Source: Hyperoplus lanceolatus
Lineage: Eukaryota; Chordata; Actinopteri; Uranoscopiformes; Ammodytidae
DNA: 64,000 bases
NCBI GenBank assembly: GCA_026929865.2
Contig: CM049405.1
Coordinates: forward strand, 16,372,001-16,436,000
Direction: 5' to 3'
The notes below the pieces were generated by a model, which saw only the letters and a program-made list of their open reading frames with translations, ran no database searches and was not told the origin of the DNA. Of the stretch, positions 33,191-51,491 are shown piece by piece. Position 1 is the first letter of the stretch, and each line of letters opens with the position of its first letter. The position numbers were made by a program, and so were the translations under genes.

Positions 33191-33630
33191 ATGTTGTCCT
33201 TCTCTTTTAATGAGATATTATATACACTGGTTTTTATTTATAGGCTATTTAATGCCTTCATGGGAAACACCCACCCTTCATATGTACCATGCTCGACTAC
33301 TCCTCCTAAATTGCCCCGAGCTAACTCCAGTTTAGGAATAACTGCCTTTTCATGTAGTGCCCCTAATTCATGGAACGCTCTGCAGAGCAATTTAAAAATG
33401 ACTGCTCTTCCTACTCTTGGTTTATTTGAATCTATGATTTCTGAATTTTACACATCATTCATTGTTCATTTAGTATTTTATTGTTGCTCTTGTTTTGTAT
33501 TTTGTATAGGCCTACTTTATTTAAATTAATATATTTTATCCTATTTTATTTCTGTTCTCTGTTTATGTTATCCCTGTGATTGTCTTTATTGTGTATGCTC
33601 GTCACTGTAAATGAATAAATATATTTATAT
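33191..33630 (+). mobile_element. LINE 3' fragment (L2/CR1-like ORF2 tail)
   Basis: The plus frame contains RANSSLGITAFSCSAPNSWN, then LQSNLKMTALPTLGLFES. This matches the pattern at the extreme C-terminus of fish LINE ORF2 proteins (a conserved FSCSAPxxWN block). An AT-rich 3' UTR-like stretch follows. Everything upstream in the LINE is missing. It lies in the centre of the long inverted-repeat element. Confidence 0.6.
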
Positions 33631-33727
33631 ATAGCCTAATCATATATTGTTAACTTATTAAAATAGCTGACTTTACTGCCCCTATCTGTTTCTGCTTCCC
33701 TTTTCGGGGGATGTTCCTCGTTTTGAT

Positions 33728-34026
33728 CTCGGACGTCTGGTTACTTATATCATATCAGAATATTCTATGACTGTTAAGCCCACTATGAATATTAAAACAC
33801 GTCGAAACTTGTGCCCTGTATCTTAGCTACATGTATGATCTTTGCAGCAAAGAAAACCGCGTGAAAATCAGTTTGGTATTTAATGAGATATGATTAATTA
33901 CATGCGCTGACAGTTCATTCCACCTGCCAAACAGACTACACTGAGTGGAACGTGTGACCGGTTCAAGATGGCGGCCGCATTTCTCGTCAGCGCCAACGCG
34001 GCGTCTATCCTTTATAATGTCTATGG
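33728..34026 (-). repeat. right arm of long inverted repeat
   Basis: About 299 bp, inverse of the left arm with scattered substitutions, ending GTCTATGG beside the TACTAG duplication. Confidence 0.8.
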
Positions 34027-34086
34027 TACTAGCCGCCTGAAAGCGGACCGAAAATGCGGAGCTACACGCTGCCGTCATTTGATTGG

Positions 34087-34590
34087 TTGGTCGAAAGAAT
34101 CATTTCCGCCATGTGTATTCATCTCGGCAAGAGTGAAGAGAGTCTGTGTTTTGGTGAAAATGTGAGCACAGCACTGTTTATTGTTTGGTGTTTTTCCTCG
34201 TCATTAATAATCAGTTGGTTTAGTTACGTGTCCCACTGCTACGTAGCTCCAGCACTGTTTGCTCACTGACCGAGCCGTCTCTGTGTGTTTACGCCATAGC
34301 CTAGATAGTTTTAGGCTAAATACACGCTCACAACACGGGGGGAATAAATAAAGAAGCGGCTGGTTTGACCAAGCAAAAACGAGAGACCGCTGGCTTGACC
34401 ACAGTTGGTCGAAAGAATCATTTCCGCCGTGTGTAGTCACCTCGGCTAGAGTGAAGAGAGTCTTGTTTTGGCGAAAATGTGAGCGCGGCACTGTTTATTG
34501 TGTGGTGTTTTTCCTCGTCATTAAAATAATCAGTTGGCTACACTGTGTCCCACTGCTACGATGTCACGTAGCCAGCGCTGTTCGCTCACT
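34087..34590 (+). repeat. diverged direct duplication, about 180-bp units
   Basis: The unit starting TTGGTCGAAAGAATCATTTC occurs at about 34087-34265 and again at about 34404-34590, with shared GTGAAGAGAGTCTGTGTTTT and TGGTGTTTTTCCTCGTCATT blocks. A related block (GGGGGGAATAAATAAAGAAG and onward) occurs at about 34337 and again at 35703, on the far side of the nested element. It is part of the interior of the host element. Confidence 0.65.
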
Positions 34591-34598
34591 GTCTATCA

Positions 34599-35665
34599 GG
34601 GGCACTTTACACGACAACACGAAACGGTGCAAACGCGGAAAAATTCCCGCGGTTGCACTATATAATTTACAGGAAAACAGCAAACGCAGGCATGAAACCG
34701 CAGGTTTTTGAGATCACCTCCGAGGGAGGATTTTTGGGAAAACTTAACAGTTTTGGTTTCCTGTAAACACCGAAACCATTTCCCCTGATAACGCTGACGT
34801 CACGGCTCCACCCTCACACATGCGCAGTCTATAACATTTGCTGTCAAAATACCCACAACACAAGCGAGTTATAAAGTTAGAAGACAACAACATGAACGGT
34901 GTCTCCACGGCACCATCACTGTGATCAGCGGAGAGTGACGTGCAGGGCTAAAATATAGCCTAACACTCGCCAATTTTGTCTAAGCGATTAGTAAGTTATT
35001 GAGACCACCGGCCACTTTGTCTGGGGAAAGATTTGTGCTCTGCCGGTTTTTCTAGCCAAATAAACGTGTGTAGCTTCTATGCCAGGGCAGGGACACGGCT
35101 CTCTCTACATTAAAAAACACTATCCATAGTTCAGCGCGCAGCGGTTAAGTTACTGTTCAACAAAAGGAGCATTAAGGCTACGGCTTCACAGTAAAAGCAT
35201 TTCACTGGCTAAACATTAATAGCATTTCACTGGACACACGTGAGTTGACTTTTATTTTGAAGTACGCCTAACAGGAAGGTATCCGCTCACGAAGCCCCTT
35301 CACTATCAGCATGTCTTCTGTTTTTACGAGTTCAATGCGGTGAAATAAGAGGACAGAAAGCTTGTAATTTACAATACTTGTAACCCCAAGCTTACACCAA
35401 CCGCTTTATGAACGTTAGTGGCATTAATGTTCGGTTACAGTAAGGTTTTATGCATCAAATTGTACCGGAAGAGCTATCTACTAGGCTGTGTCACCGCTGA
35501 CTATTGGCTTGGCATGGCTGCTACACTGCTACTACAGCGATTTCGGCCCGTTTCCTCTGAAAACATGTGTACGAGTGAAGATGTCAGATAAATTGTGTCT
35601 GAACGGGGTTTTTTTTTAAACCAAAAACTGGAAAACTGTCATGTTTTCACAGTGTAAAGTGCCCC
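34599..35665. mobile_element. nested Harbinger-like element
   Basis: Short inverted ends GGGGCACTTTACAC, flanked by TCA on both sides (34596-34598, 35666-35668), a 3-bp duplication. It is 1067 bp. The 3-bp target and GGGGC end suggest PIF/Harbinger, although TCA differs from the usual TWA. No coding frame is recognised. It splits a repeated block of the host element, so it is younger. Confidence 0.6.
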
Positions 35666-35969
35666 TCAGTTGCACCGAGCAGTCTCTGTTCTCACAACAA
35701 CACGGGGGGAATAAATAAAGAAGCGACTGGTTTGACCAAGCAAAAACGAGAGACCGCTGGCTTGACCACAGTTGTTCCACAACCCTATAGTTTGACCCAT
35801 ATTCTGGCGGCGGATATCGCAGTCCAGCCTAAACCCCGCCCTACCAGTAAAGGTAGGGTCCGCGGTGGAAACAACACCGAGATTCTTAAAAGTGAGCTGT
35901 CCCGCTCTGAGCCGCTCCTATCCGACCCGCTCTACTCGGTGGAAATGAGGCATATGTAAATGTTTCAAT

Positions 35970-36145
35970 TGTTTTTTTTCTCTTCACCTATTGTTGTGTA
36001 TTTGATGTTTTTGCATTGAATATTGTTTATGTATTGTTGTTTTTCCTTTGAATTTGTTTTGAACTCGACGTCATTGTAAATGAGTGACACCCCTCAATAG
36101 GTCTCTCGGGGATAAATAAAAGTTAAATGAAAAAAAATGAAAATG
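35970..36145 (+). mobile_element. LINE 3' end
   Basis: Contains CATTGTAAATGAGTGACACC, then TCTCGGGGATAAATAAAAGT and an A-rich end. This is the usual 3' terminus of a fish L2/Rex-type LINE, where a sentence-like GTAAATGAG, CTCAATGGG, TAAATAAAGG pattern is common. No ORF remains. Confidence 0.6.
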
Positions 36146-37785
36146 AGAACAAAGGAAGCTGCTGCTAACTTTATACAAACTGAAAGAAAATCATTACCTC
36201 CTCCCCCGGGCATGTTATGTAAGTATGTATTTGCCTGTTTTGACATGAGACAGCCGTGATCATATGTCTTCAGTTGTGCAGAGTTGGGTAGAAATGGAGA
36301 GACTTAATGAGAAGATGTCTGTTATAGAGCCTCTCCAGCCAACCGTGTCACATCACAAAGCAACCAGGTAGTCATAAGAGGGACAGATGGTGCTGCGGAT
36401 GATTGTGCTCTCTGCTGGCTATTTGATGGTGTTTTTCCTCCTGCTCAAGCCTCTCCTAAGAAGTAGTGCAATATTAGAGTCTCCAATAAAGACAAAAATG
36501 CCTTTTGCAGCTTTGATGTGTCGGAGACCATAAGGGACTAGCCTGTGAATTACTCGTGAATAAAAGTGAAAACACGTATTTCCATGACATGACGCCATAT
36601 AACTGGGGATTATGCATATAAACCATGTTGCTGAGGGTGGGAAAACAGGTAAGACCAAACTGAAGAACATCTCTCAAAATACCTGTCAAGGGCCATTGAG
36701 ACTGTTAGAATGAATTAGCACACTCTCCCCTCAATATTAACATTATTGGGTTCAAGACTAACATTTCCCCTGGTTGTACTGGCAACTTTCTTAGTTGGTT
36801 GCACCAGAAAATTATCTTTTTCTATCTTATTAAGTTTTTTGGACATAGACGTTGATTATCATAATTACTGTGCTACTGAATTTATTTTCGGTTATTTTTC
36901 AGTGATAACTATGTTCTATTTTAACAATCTAGTAAACCATTGATGAACTGCAACTGTGAACATAAGAACTTCATTGTATGTGACAGCACACAGCCACAGA
37001 AATGTGTATGCCATTAGTGGTAGTTACGTTAATTAATTAATTTGTCCTTGGGTTTCTTGAAAGGCGCTATATAAAACAAAAATATTAAGAGTGTAGATAA
37101 GCTCAGGTTGCAGTTAAAAAGTTGCCATTACTAAAAGGCTGTTAGAAGCAGGAAACAATGATCTTGTGTTGGGTCTACCACGTCACTTGCCTCCTCCTCT
37201 CTCTAGCCTCATTTTGTTTTGTGAGATAATCAGCCATAGACACTTCCTCTTTGGAACTGGATAGCTAAATGGATTGTTTTTGCACATTTCATCATCAGTG
37301 CGGCATTAATTTGTACAAAATTTTAGCTCACACACTCTCAAATAAGGGTATAAAATCATACAAATATGAAACCATTTTTGTAGCATTCTAGTGCCCTGAC
37401 CCTGTTTCTAGACTTCAGGGAGAACTGGTTATATGTACACAACTTCGTTCCCTTTGATTCGGAACACTAGCACAGACAATAGGCAGTGGTAGACAATATA
37501 GTAATACATACTGAGACCCCCCTGCAGATAAACTGAGATGATCTTGCCCTGGCACAGCAAATACTGATGTTGACTGTGGAGCAGACACCCTAGGAAACAC
37601 TTGTAAAAAGTGACCAAGCTGCAGCTATGTCCCTGATGGAGATAAAAGATCGCCTGTACAACCCTATTTACACTCTGACCGTTAACATGCCTCTATTTCT
37701 TCAAATCTGCACAAGGACACAACATGTATGACACTCTCTGGCCTGGTGAGGGGAGAGTGAGTGTAAGGGCCTTAGCTGTAACTGT
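36146..37785. other. non-coding, possible LINE/SINE tail only
   Basis: No coding exon is recognised. A short segment around 37055-37085 (TTTCTTGAAAGGCGCTATAT) looks like the 3' end of a LINE- or SINE-type repeat. The rest is unremarkable AT-rich sequence. Confidence 0.45.
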
Positions 37786-37943
37786 TAGGCACCCAGGCCC
37801 GGTTCCAGAACAGAATGCCTTAGGGTGCATCTGAGATTACAGGGGGTGCACCAGTACTACACTAAAACCAGCTACCCAGCTTCAGTTCAGACGTCGCTTT
37901 TTACACAGGCCTTTCTACCAGTAGATAGTCAAGCACTTCTGGG

Positions 37944-38565
37944 CAGTGGCGGAGCCAGAACATTTTCATTGGGGTGGCCAGGATGGGGCCAGTGATAATT
38001 TTTGGGTGGCAAGTACAAGGGCTTAGGTCTCGCTTCAACATAAGTGGGGGTCTGGGGGTACTCCCCCAGAAAAAAATGTGCTTCGAACACACCATTTTGT
38101 GCATTCGGGGGAATTTTTATGTACTTATTTATGCCTTCTGTATTTAATTATTTATGGCGGACATGTCTAAATTTCTGTTAAAGGAAAAGACAACAGGCTC
38201 CCAGTGACGTTAATATAATGTTATAAAAAGCAGTAAGGCTCTCAGGCATTCTGTATTGCTTTCAAATATTTACTATACTGTATTGTTCAAAACTATTTTT
38301 TTTAGGACTCACTATTCATGACACAGCAGCAGTGTGAACTATTATGACACTTTAAATGTTTAAATCGTAGGGGAATATGTAGCCTATTAACAATTAGGAG
38401 ATATATCAATGTTTCAACATCCTGAATTGTTATTTTTTACCTCTTTTGGGGAGAATAAGGTTTCTTATATTTTGAGAAAAAATGTAGACTCTCTTCTGAT
38501 TATTGGGGGGGACACGTCCCCTGTGCCCCCTCCCCCCGCCACCCTCCCACCAAATCTACGCCTAT
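37944..38565. mobile_element. nested hAT-like element, decayed
   Basis: The left end CAGTGGCGGAGCCAGAA and the right end (inverse CATAGGCGTAGATTTGG) are typical of a common fish hAT family with G-rich subterminal sequence. The two ends match only partly, and I could not establish a clean 8-bp duplication, so boundaries are approximate. Confidence 0.55.
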
Positions 38566-39133
38566 GGGCAAGCATGAGTCTGTGAGTTGCTGAAAAAAAC
38601 TGCACCACAGCTGCCACCGAAATGGTCAACTTGCATCAAAGCCCTAATGATCATTAAAACAAGAGGCTTTATTTAAACGATATCCATGTTTAAGTGGTGA
38701 TTGTATTTTTTTCGGCTGTAGACTGAAACTAACGATGGGAAGCGGCTCACTCTATTTTCTCTCGTCGCTCTGTCAGTTTGCCGACATGGTTCTGTGTTTT
38801 CATGCTCGTGAAATGCAATCCGATCGCGGAAGCCTCCCCTGAACAACGTTAGCGGACATGATATCCCCGCGGCCGGTTTTAGCCGTTAAGCCACAGAGCT
38901 TTTCTTCTCGGCAAGGTGATGACACCGTTACCCACAGTCACAGTCTCACCCCATGTTTCACTGGGTGAATCACTCTTGGGCGAGCGAGTGTTTTAACTTT
39001 ATGCTGAATAACCATTGCACTGCAATCGCTGAAAGCGAAATAGTTCAGGCGGGGGCGGGCGGGGCAGAGCGGAGCGCACTAGTAGAGATGGGTTCGCTTA
39101 GCCACAGCTGCCAGTCGAATAATGATATAACGT

Positions 39134-39452
39134 TGGTAAATGGTAAATGGTAAATGGTAAATGGACTTGTATAGCGCTATATCTCCGTTTATCACAGACT
39201 CAAAGCGCTTTACATTGTTTTTTGTACACATTCACCCAGTCACACACACATTCATACACCGATAGCAGCAGCTACCACGCAGGGTAGGCTTAGCACTAGG
39301 GTGCTAAGCTAACTAAGCTAACTTTCGGGAGCAAGTCGGGGTTCAGTGTCTTGCCCAGGGACACTTCGACATGTGGCGGGGAGACGGGGGATCGAACCTC
39401 CGACCCTGCACTCCAGAGGCGAACTCCCTACCCACTTCGCCACTGCCGCCCC
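39134..39452 (-). mobile_element. tRNA-derived SINE
   Basis: Read on the minus strand it starts GGGGCGGCAGTGGCGAAGTG, with an A-box-like TGGCGAAGTGGG at 39442-39431 and a B box GGTTCGATC at 39398-39390: the internal RNA polymerase III promoter of a tRNA-like head. It ends in tandem TTTACCA units at 39134-39165. The same repeat style (AGCGCTTTACA, CTTGCCCAGGGACACTTCGA) is widespread in teleosts. Confidence 0.7.
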
Positions 39453-39676
39453 GTTCTTATCGGTTTAGTGAACAAAATAAATGCAGAAAACAGCGGTATT
39501 TAATGGAAATGGTCAAAGGTGAATTACAATTTGTTTTGTGAGCAAGTATTTTATTATTTTTATCATATTTATAAAAAAAAATCACTCCCTCCTTTTTTCA
39601 TTTGAAGGTGCAAACAATTTTTTTGAGGGTGCAATGCATGCTCATGCACCCCCGTAGAACCGGGCCTGTAGGCACC

Positions 39677-47164
<7,488 letters not shown>

Positions 47165-47172
47165 CTCTATAT

Positions 47173-48630
47173 CAGGGCCGGCGGTAGCCAGGGACCAGGG
47201 TGGGCCGTGCCCACCCAAATGTGGGCTGTGCCCACCCAACCAAAAAAAAATAATATATATATATTTTTTTTTTTTTTTTAGGTGGAAGTCCAGATCCACT
47301 ATCGGACGGACCTGTTCATTCGCTGTCCAAGAAAATGTCAAATAAAATTCAGACAATTAATTAATACTAAAGAATATACCATTACCATGCATTGCTTCTA
47401 ATTGTATTATTGGGTGGGCAGGACAGCCTGCCTCCAAGTTACCCACCCGTTTATAGTGGTCACTGGTCAGCAGAGCAAGCCCGAGGCATAAGCGGAATGA
47501 GCGGTTGTTTAGGGTCCCGACTGCCAGGGGGGCCCCCCAATTTTATTTTATTTTTTTTTTATTTTTTTAGTTTGTGTGTTTGATATCAACATCATATTAT
47601 GAAAATTTAAATTATCATACAATAAAAGGAATACAATGTTTTGGTAGATAGTTATTATCTTAATAATTGAATCAGTTCATCTGGGAGGTAATCCGAGGTT
47701 AACTGATCACATCACGTTCAAGTCCATGGCATACACAGTGTGTATTGAGTTTATTTAAAAATATTTGAAAATGGGGCTGCCCTCATTTGCCCATGCACTG
47801 TGTATACTGTAGTCTATAGCCTATTTCAGCCTCGTCTGTGGAAAAAAAGATAACTGGACAACAGAGTTCTTCTGCTTCGTTCCTCTCACTGCATTTAAAT
47901 TAATTCATTATATTACAGAAAAATATGTCCCGTAAAAGAAAAAGAGCACCAAGCCCATCACAGAGGACCCTGCATACTATTTTATTTCAAATGTATATTT
48001 CTATGGAAAATCCATGTGTCTTTCTTCAATAGCTTCTAATTCATCCGACCCAGTGTCTCCAAATTATTTGTTCACACAAAATTCCTCAAATTTAGCCTCT
48101 TAATCTTCCTCTCAAAGGGCACCAGATTCATGCATTTCACTTTAAAAAGGTAAAAAAAATCTCGTGGCCTCGGCTGGCTACTATTTTCACCCAGCTGGAC
48201 ATCAGAGGCAATAGTGGAAAGTAGTGTGTATAGTATATAGTTCTGGACTACCACCATCCAGGTTGCCCAGTCCCAAAGCTTTCTCTTCAATCAGCTCAGG
48301 CTGCCTACAGTTAATACTGCGATTAAGAAAAATAGATACATTATGTTGTATATAATGTATATTATATGTTATTCATAAACATTTTGGGAAAAAAACAAGA
48401 ATGTGCAAGAATCAAATCTCCCACACAGCAACACTCAACGTTTATTTGCATATTGTGTTCTACACAATTCACAGTAAATGTGCCAAAAAGCAGACGCAGA
48501 GATCTTACAAGAGCAAAAAATTGCGGCTCGCGCGCACAGCGCGCGCTCGCATCTTCGTTCTCCCTGAAAAGTGTGCCCACCTAAAATTTCTACAGGCCTA
48601 CCCAAGTCTGACTTTCTAGAACCGGGCCTG
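47173..48630. mobile_element. hAT element, 7/8 target duplication
   Basis: The left end is CAGGGCCGGCGGTAGCC and the right end is the inverse of CAGGCCCGGTTCTAGAAA. Flanks CTCTATAT (47165-47172) and CTCTATAC (48631-48638) match at 7 of 8. Its right end resembles that of the hAT at 37794. Inside, near 47480-47540, a GGGGGGCCCCCCA segment looks like the end of another hAT element. No transposase frame is recognised. Confidence 0.78.
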
Positions 48631-48638
48631 CTCTATAC

Positions 48639-49176
48639 ACCTTTTTGAAAAGCATGCACAAACTCCCCTTGTTACTCTGCATGACTTTGTGTACTCTGTC
48701 AAGTGCAATTGAAACAGCCTTTGTACTTTCATTCATCAACAGGAGTTGGTAGAGACTAGAAACAGAGCTAAAAGAGAGTAAGTAGGCTATTGGACATATA
48801 TTCATCAGGTGAACACTGCCTGTTTAAAGATTTAGAAATGTTTTGAATCCATCCACTCCAAATAGTATCAAAGGGACAGTGGCAGTCAGCAATGCATGGA
48901 TTTTTATATAATATATATAAAAGTTAGATGTTTAAATACTTTTGTTATATTCAGGGGACATATACAACTCTTTTTTTATCCGTTTCATTGACTTCCTAGA
49001 GCCTCTGCTCACAGTACTGCTCCTGGCCAAGATATAGTGTAACAGTATCTAACTATGTAACTAGTGAGCTTTAGAGGGCTGACGGCTGGATTTGTTATCC
49101 TTGGACATAGTCAGGCTAGCTGGTTATGCAACAGTGCCATGTAGGTGGGTGGGTGGGTAGATGATAGATACTGTAT
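48639..49176. other. non-coding flank
   Basis: No feature recognised apart from short GGGT repeats at about 49146-49160. Confidence 0.45.
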
Positions 49177-49196
49177 ATAGATAGATAGATAGATAG
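49177..49196 (+). repeat. (GATA)n, left part
   Basis: Five GATA-type units, cut off by the hAT element that begins at 49197. The array resumes at 51400. Confidence 0.85.
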
Positions 49197-49628
49197 TAGG
49201 GGTGTAACGGTACACTAAAGTCACGGTTCGGTACGTACCTCGGTTTTGAAGTCACGGTACGGTACAGTACGGTACGGTTCATAGTTAAGGGAGAATGAAC
49301 AGTTTTAGCTGTCAGTAACTAGCTGACATACACATAAAATGCATAACAAATCTAAAAAGAATACTGCTGCAATTCTCCAATAAATAAAATACGTATTAAA
49401 TACTAGTGTAGGTGCAGCATAAACTAAAATTGCAGTGAAAAAAAGCCAGTGTTAATGCTCAGTAGGCTGTGTAAGCTGGTATGTAAAAAAAGGGTATGTC
49501 ATCTTTAAGGGTATTTTTGACTTTAAAAAAATAAAATATTACTGCAGCTCTCTGAAGCTCTGAAGTGCTCTTATAAATATAACAATTATCAAATAAAAGT
49601 GCAACTGCAGCATTAATTAAATGACAGC

Positions 49629-49994
49629 TTATGTATTTTCAGTATAAAAAAGAAAATACTGTCTGTGTTTGCACAGCTCGTTTTTTCTTAACAGTAACGT
49701 GATAGTAAGACCTGGATGATGCCTTTTCAAATGCGTATGCATGTTCGACGTGTTGGCTCCCTTTATATGTCCATGCTTGGCTCCTACATAGGCGATTGCG
49801 GTGAAACAATAACCTGTGTGCCGACATTGTTCCACACGTTTATCACTGTTTTCATAATAGTACTGAAATCCAAAGTTATCCCTCAAACGGGATTTGAATG
49901 ATAGGGGGACGCCTGCAAGCTCCGGTTTCCTGTTGTCTTTCGCCATGCAGTTCGCTCTCTGTTCGATAGCACTGTATAACATTTTTATTTGCAC
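49629..49994 (-). pseudogene. hAT transposase N-terminal fragment with BED-type finger
   Basis: A frame of 121 codons. Residues 32-95 (SFKSRLRDNFGFQYYYENSD, then GANTSNMHTHLKRHHPG) match the BED zinc-finger pattern of hAT transposases: an aromatic W/F-x-FGF start and a SNxxxHLxxHHP end. The first metal pair is C57 and C63, spaced unlike the usual CxxC, so the finger may be decayed. The catalytic domain is absent from the element. It would bind element ends if functional. Confidence 0.6.
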
Positions 49995-50014
49995 TACTCA
50001 TAGACTGTAAAAAC

Positions 50015-50800
50015 TAGGGATGCACCGAAATGAAAATTCTTGGCCGAAACCGAATAAAATTAAACAGTTGGCCGAACGGCCGAAACCGATTACCGAAAAA
50101 GAGGCTTTTGCAGTTTTGTTTATTATTTAGTCAATTCTTTCAACATTGCATACATGAACTCCCAAATGTTCTCCTCAAACATAGCCTACAACTAAAAAGC
50201 AACCCTAAATAAATAAATAAACAGTAAAACCTTCAAATCTAAGAGTAAAATTAAAATTTACTAGGAATTAATTTGTGAACCACTCACTGATTTGTACCTT
50301 GACTTATATGAGGATGAATCTACAAAAAGATCGACTTATTGCCTTTTTTCATTTTTTGCAGTGCACACTGTCACAGAGTTTCACCGGGTGAATCGCTGCT
50401 TCGCTCGCACAAGGCTTTTGTGTTTCTAAGGTGATTTAACAACAGTCTTGGACGAGTGTTTTAACTTTATGCTGCATAAAGCATTGCACTGTCTGCGCCG
50501 TGTTTCATCCAGTTTGAAAAAATGCTCCCACACTGGACTCTGACATTTTCATGCACGCGCCTTACAAACTGCTCCTGCTGCGCGCTCACAAAGAGACGTG
50601 GACTCGCATACACGGTTACGTCTCTCTTTACTGCCATTTCCTGGTTTACAAGCGTGCAGCTCTTTTAAAAACATATTTCCTTAGTGTCATTTAGTTCGTC
50701 TATTTTCGGTAATGTTGTTCGGCTTTTTAAATGTTTCGGGCCGAAAACGAAAATGACTTATTTTGACTTTTTCGGGGGCCGAATGTTCAGTGCATCCCTA
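50015..50800. mobile_element. hAT MITE nested in the 49197 element
   Basis: Starts TAGGGATGCACCGAAATG and ends with the inverse of its first bases (GTGCATCCCTA). The 8-bp duplication GTAAAAAC is exact at 50007-50014 and 50801-50808. The subterminal regions are rich in GGCCGAAA. It is 786 bp, non-coding, and among the best-preserved insertions in the window. Confidence 0.9.
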
Positions 50801-51399
50801 GTAAAAACTGAGGGGTAGCCTACTACAACTGCTAATAGTGATGCAAACGGAACACTTGAGCGAAGCGGAGAGGTGTATATCTCCTGCTCTGACCGCAGCT
50901 GGGAGGGGCTGCTGCGGGAGGACCTGTCCGTCGGTCAGTGCTCTGGGACGGGGCAGGAGCCTCGGGAGGCAGCCGCTGCTCGTTTAGAAGTAAAGAGCGA
51001 TACATATGCTTTAGAAACAGTCTCCAAAAGTCACCAATAAAAGTAGCTAGATTTGTCGCTAGTCGCTTTTTTGAAAAAAAAGTCGTCAGAGGGGTCTGAA
51101 AAGTTGCTAAGTTAGCAACACTGCACCCTCATGCTGTGCTCACCATGGAGATGACAGACTCTAAATCGCTGGCTGCTACTGCGCACGTGCGAGCGAGCCG
51201 GAGGCTAAATGGTCTGGGGGGAACTCCGACGACAAGTTTTAAGTTCCACACCGCAAAACAAGCCTGTACATTCGCCATATTAACATATTAACACTATGTA
51301 GGCTACGCCACAAACGGACCGCGGTCCACCTCTGTAACACCAAATAGGTGCCTGTACCGTCACGGTACGGTACAAATACGTGTATCGTTACACCCCCTA

Positions 51400-51491
<92 letters not shown>
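51400..51491 (+). repeat. (GATA)n, right part
   Basis: About 23 GATA units directly after the hAT element. With 49177-49196 it forms one microsatellite split by the insertion. Confidence 0.93.

Larger units (their letters stand above)
32360..34026. mobile_element. long inverted-repeat element with 6-bp target duplication
   Basis: Starts CCATAGACATTATAAAGGAT, and the right end is the inverse. TACTAG flanks it exactly at 32354-32359 and 34027-34032. The arms are about 300 bp (32360-32661 and 33728-34026). A 6-bp duplication is uncommon; the Dada superfamily of fish elements is reported to use 6-7 bp, but I cannot confirm membership. The centre holds an exon-like open stretch (32649-32873) with a later AATAAA at 33163-33168, and a LINE fragment. 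Confidence 0.75.
32204..35952. mobile_element. inverted-repeat DNA element hosting two nested elements
   Basis: The ends read TGCCTCATTTCCACCGAGTA on the left and the inverse on the right. The repeat continues for about 40 bp through GAGCGGGTCGGAT. TAT lies on both sides (32201-32203, 35953-35955), a possible 3-bp duplication. Its superfamily is uncertain; Harbinger-like is possible. Two further elements sit inside (32360-34026 and 34599-35665). Without them the host is about 1.0 kb and non-coding. Confidence 0.7.
37794..39668. mobile_element. hAT element with exact 8-bp duplication
   Basis: Starts CAGGCCCGGTTCCAG and ends with the inverse of CAGGCCCGGTTCTACG. The 8-bp duplication TAGGCACC is exact at 37786-37793 and 39669-39676. 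It is 1875 bp with no recognised transposase. It carries a second hAT-like element (37944-38565) and a SINE (39134-39452). Part of its interior (about 38950-39025) is shared with the hAT element at 50015. Confidence 0.88.
49197..51399. mobile_element. hAT element inserted in a GATA microsatellite
   Basis: Starts TAGGGGTGTAACGGTACACT and ends with an imperfect inverse (TACACCCCCTA). The subterminal regions repeat CGGTACGGTAC. The 8-bp flanks are ATAGATAG on both sides, which both fits a hAT duplication and follows from the surrounding GATA repeat. It is 2203 bp. It keeps one transposase exon with a BED finger (49629-49994) and carries a younger hAT element (50015-50800). Confidence 0.82.

Noticed and set aside
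51400-51491. CRISPR-like periodic array
   Set aside because: It is a plain tetranucleotide repeat with no spacers, in a vertebrate genome.
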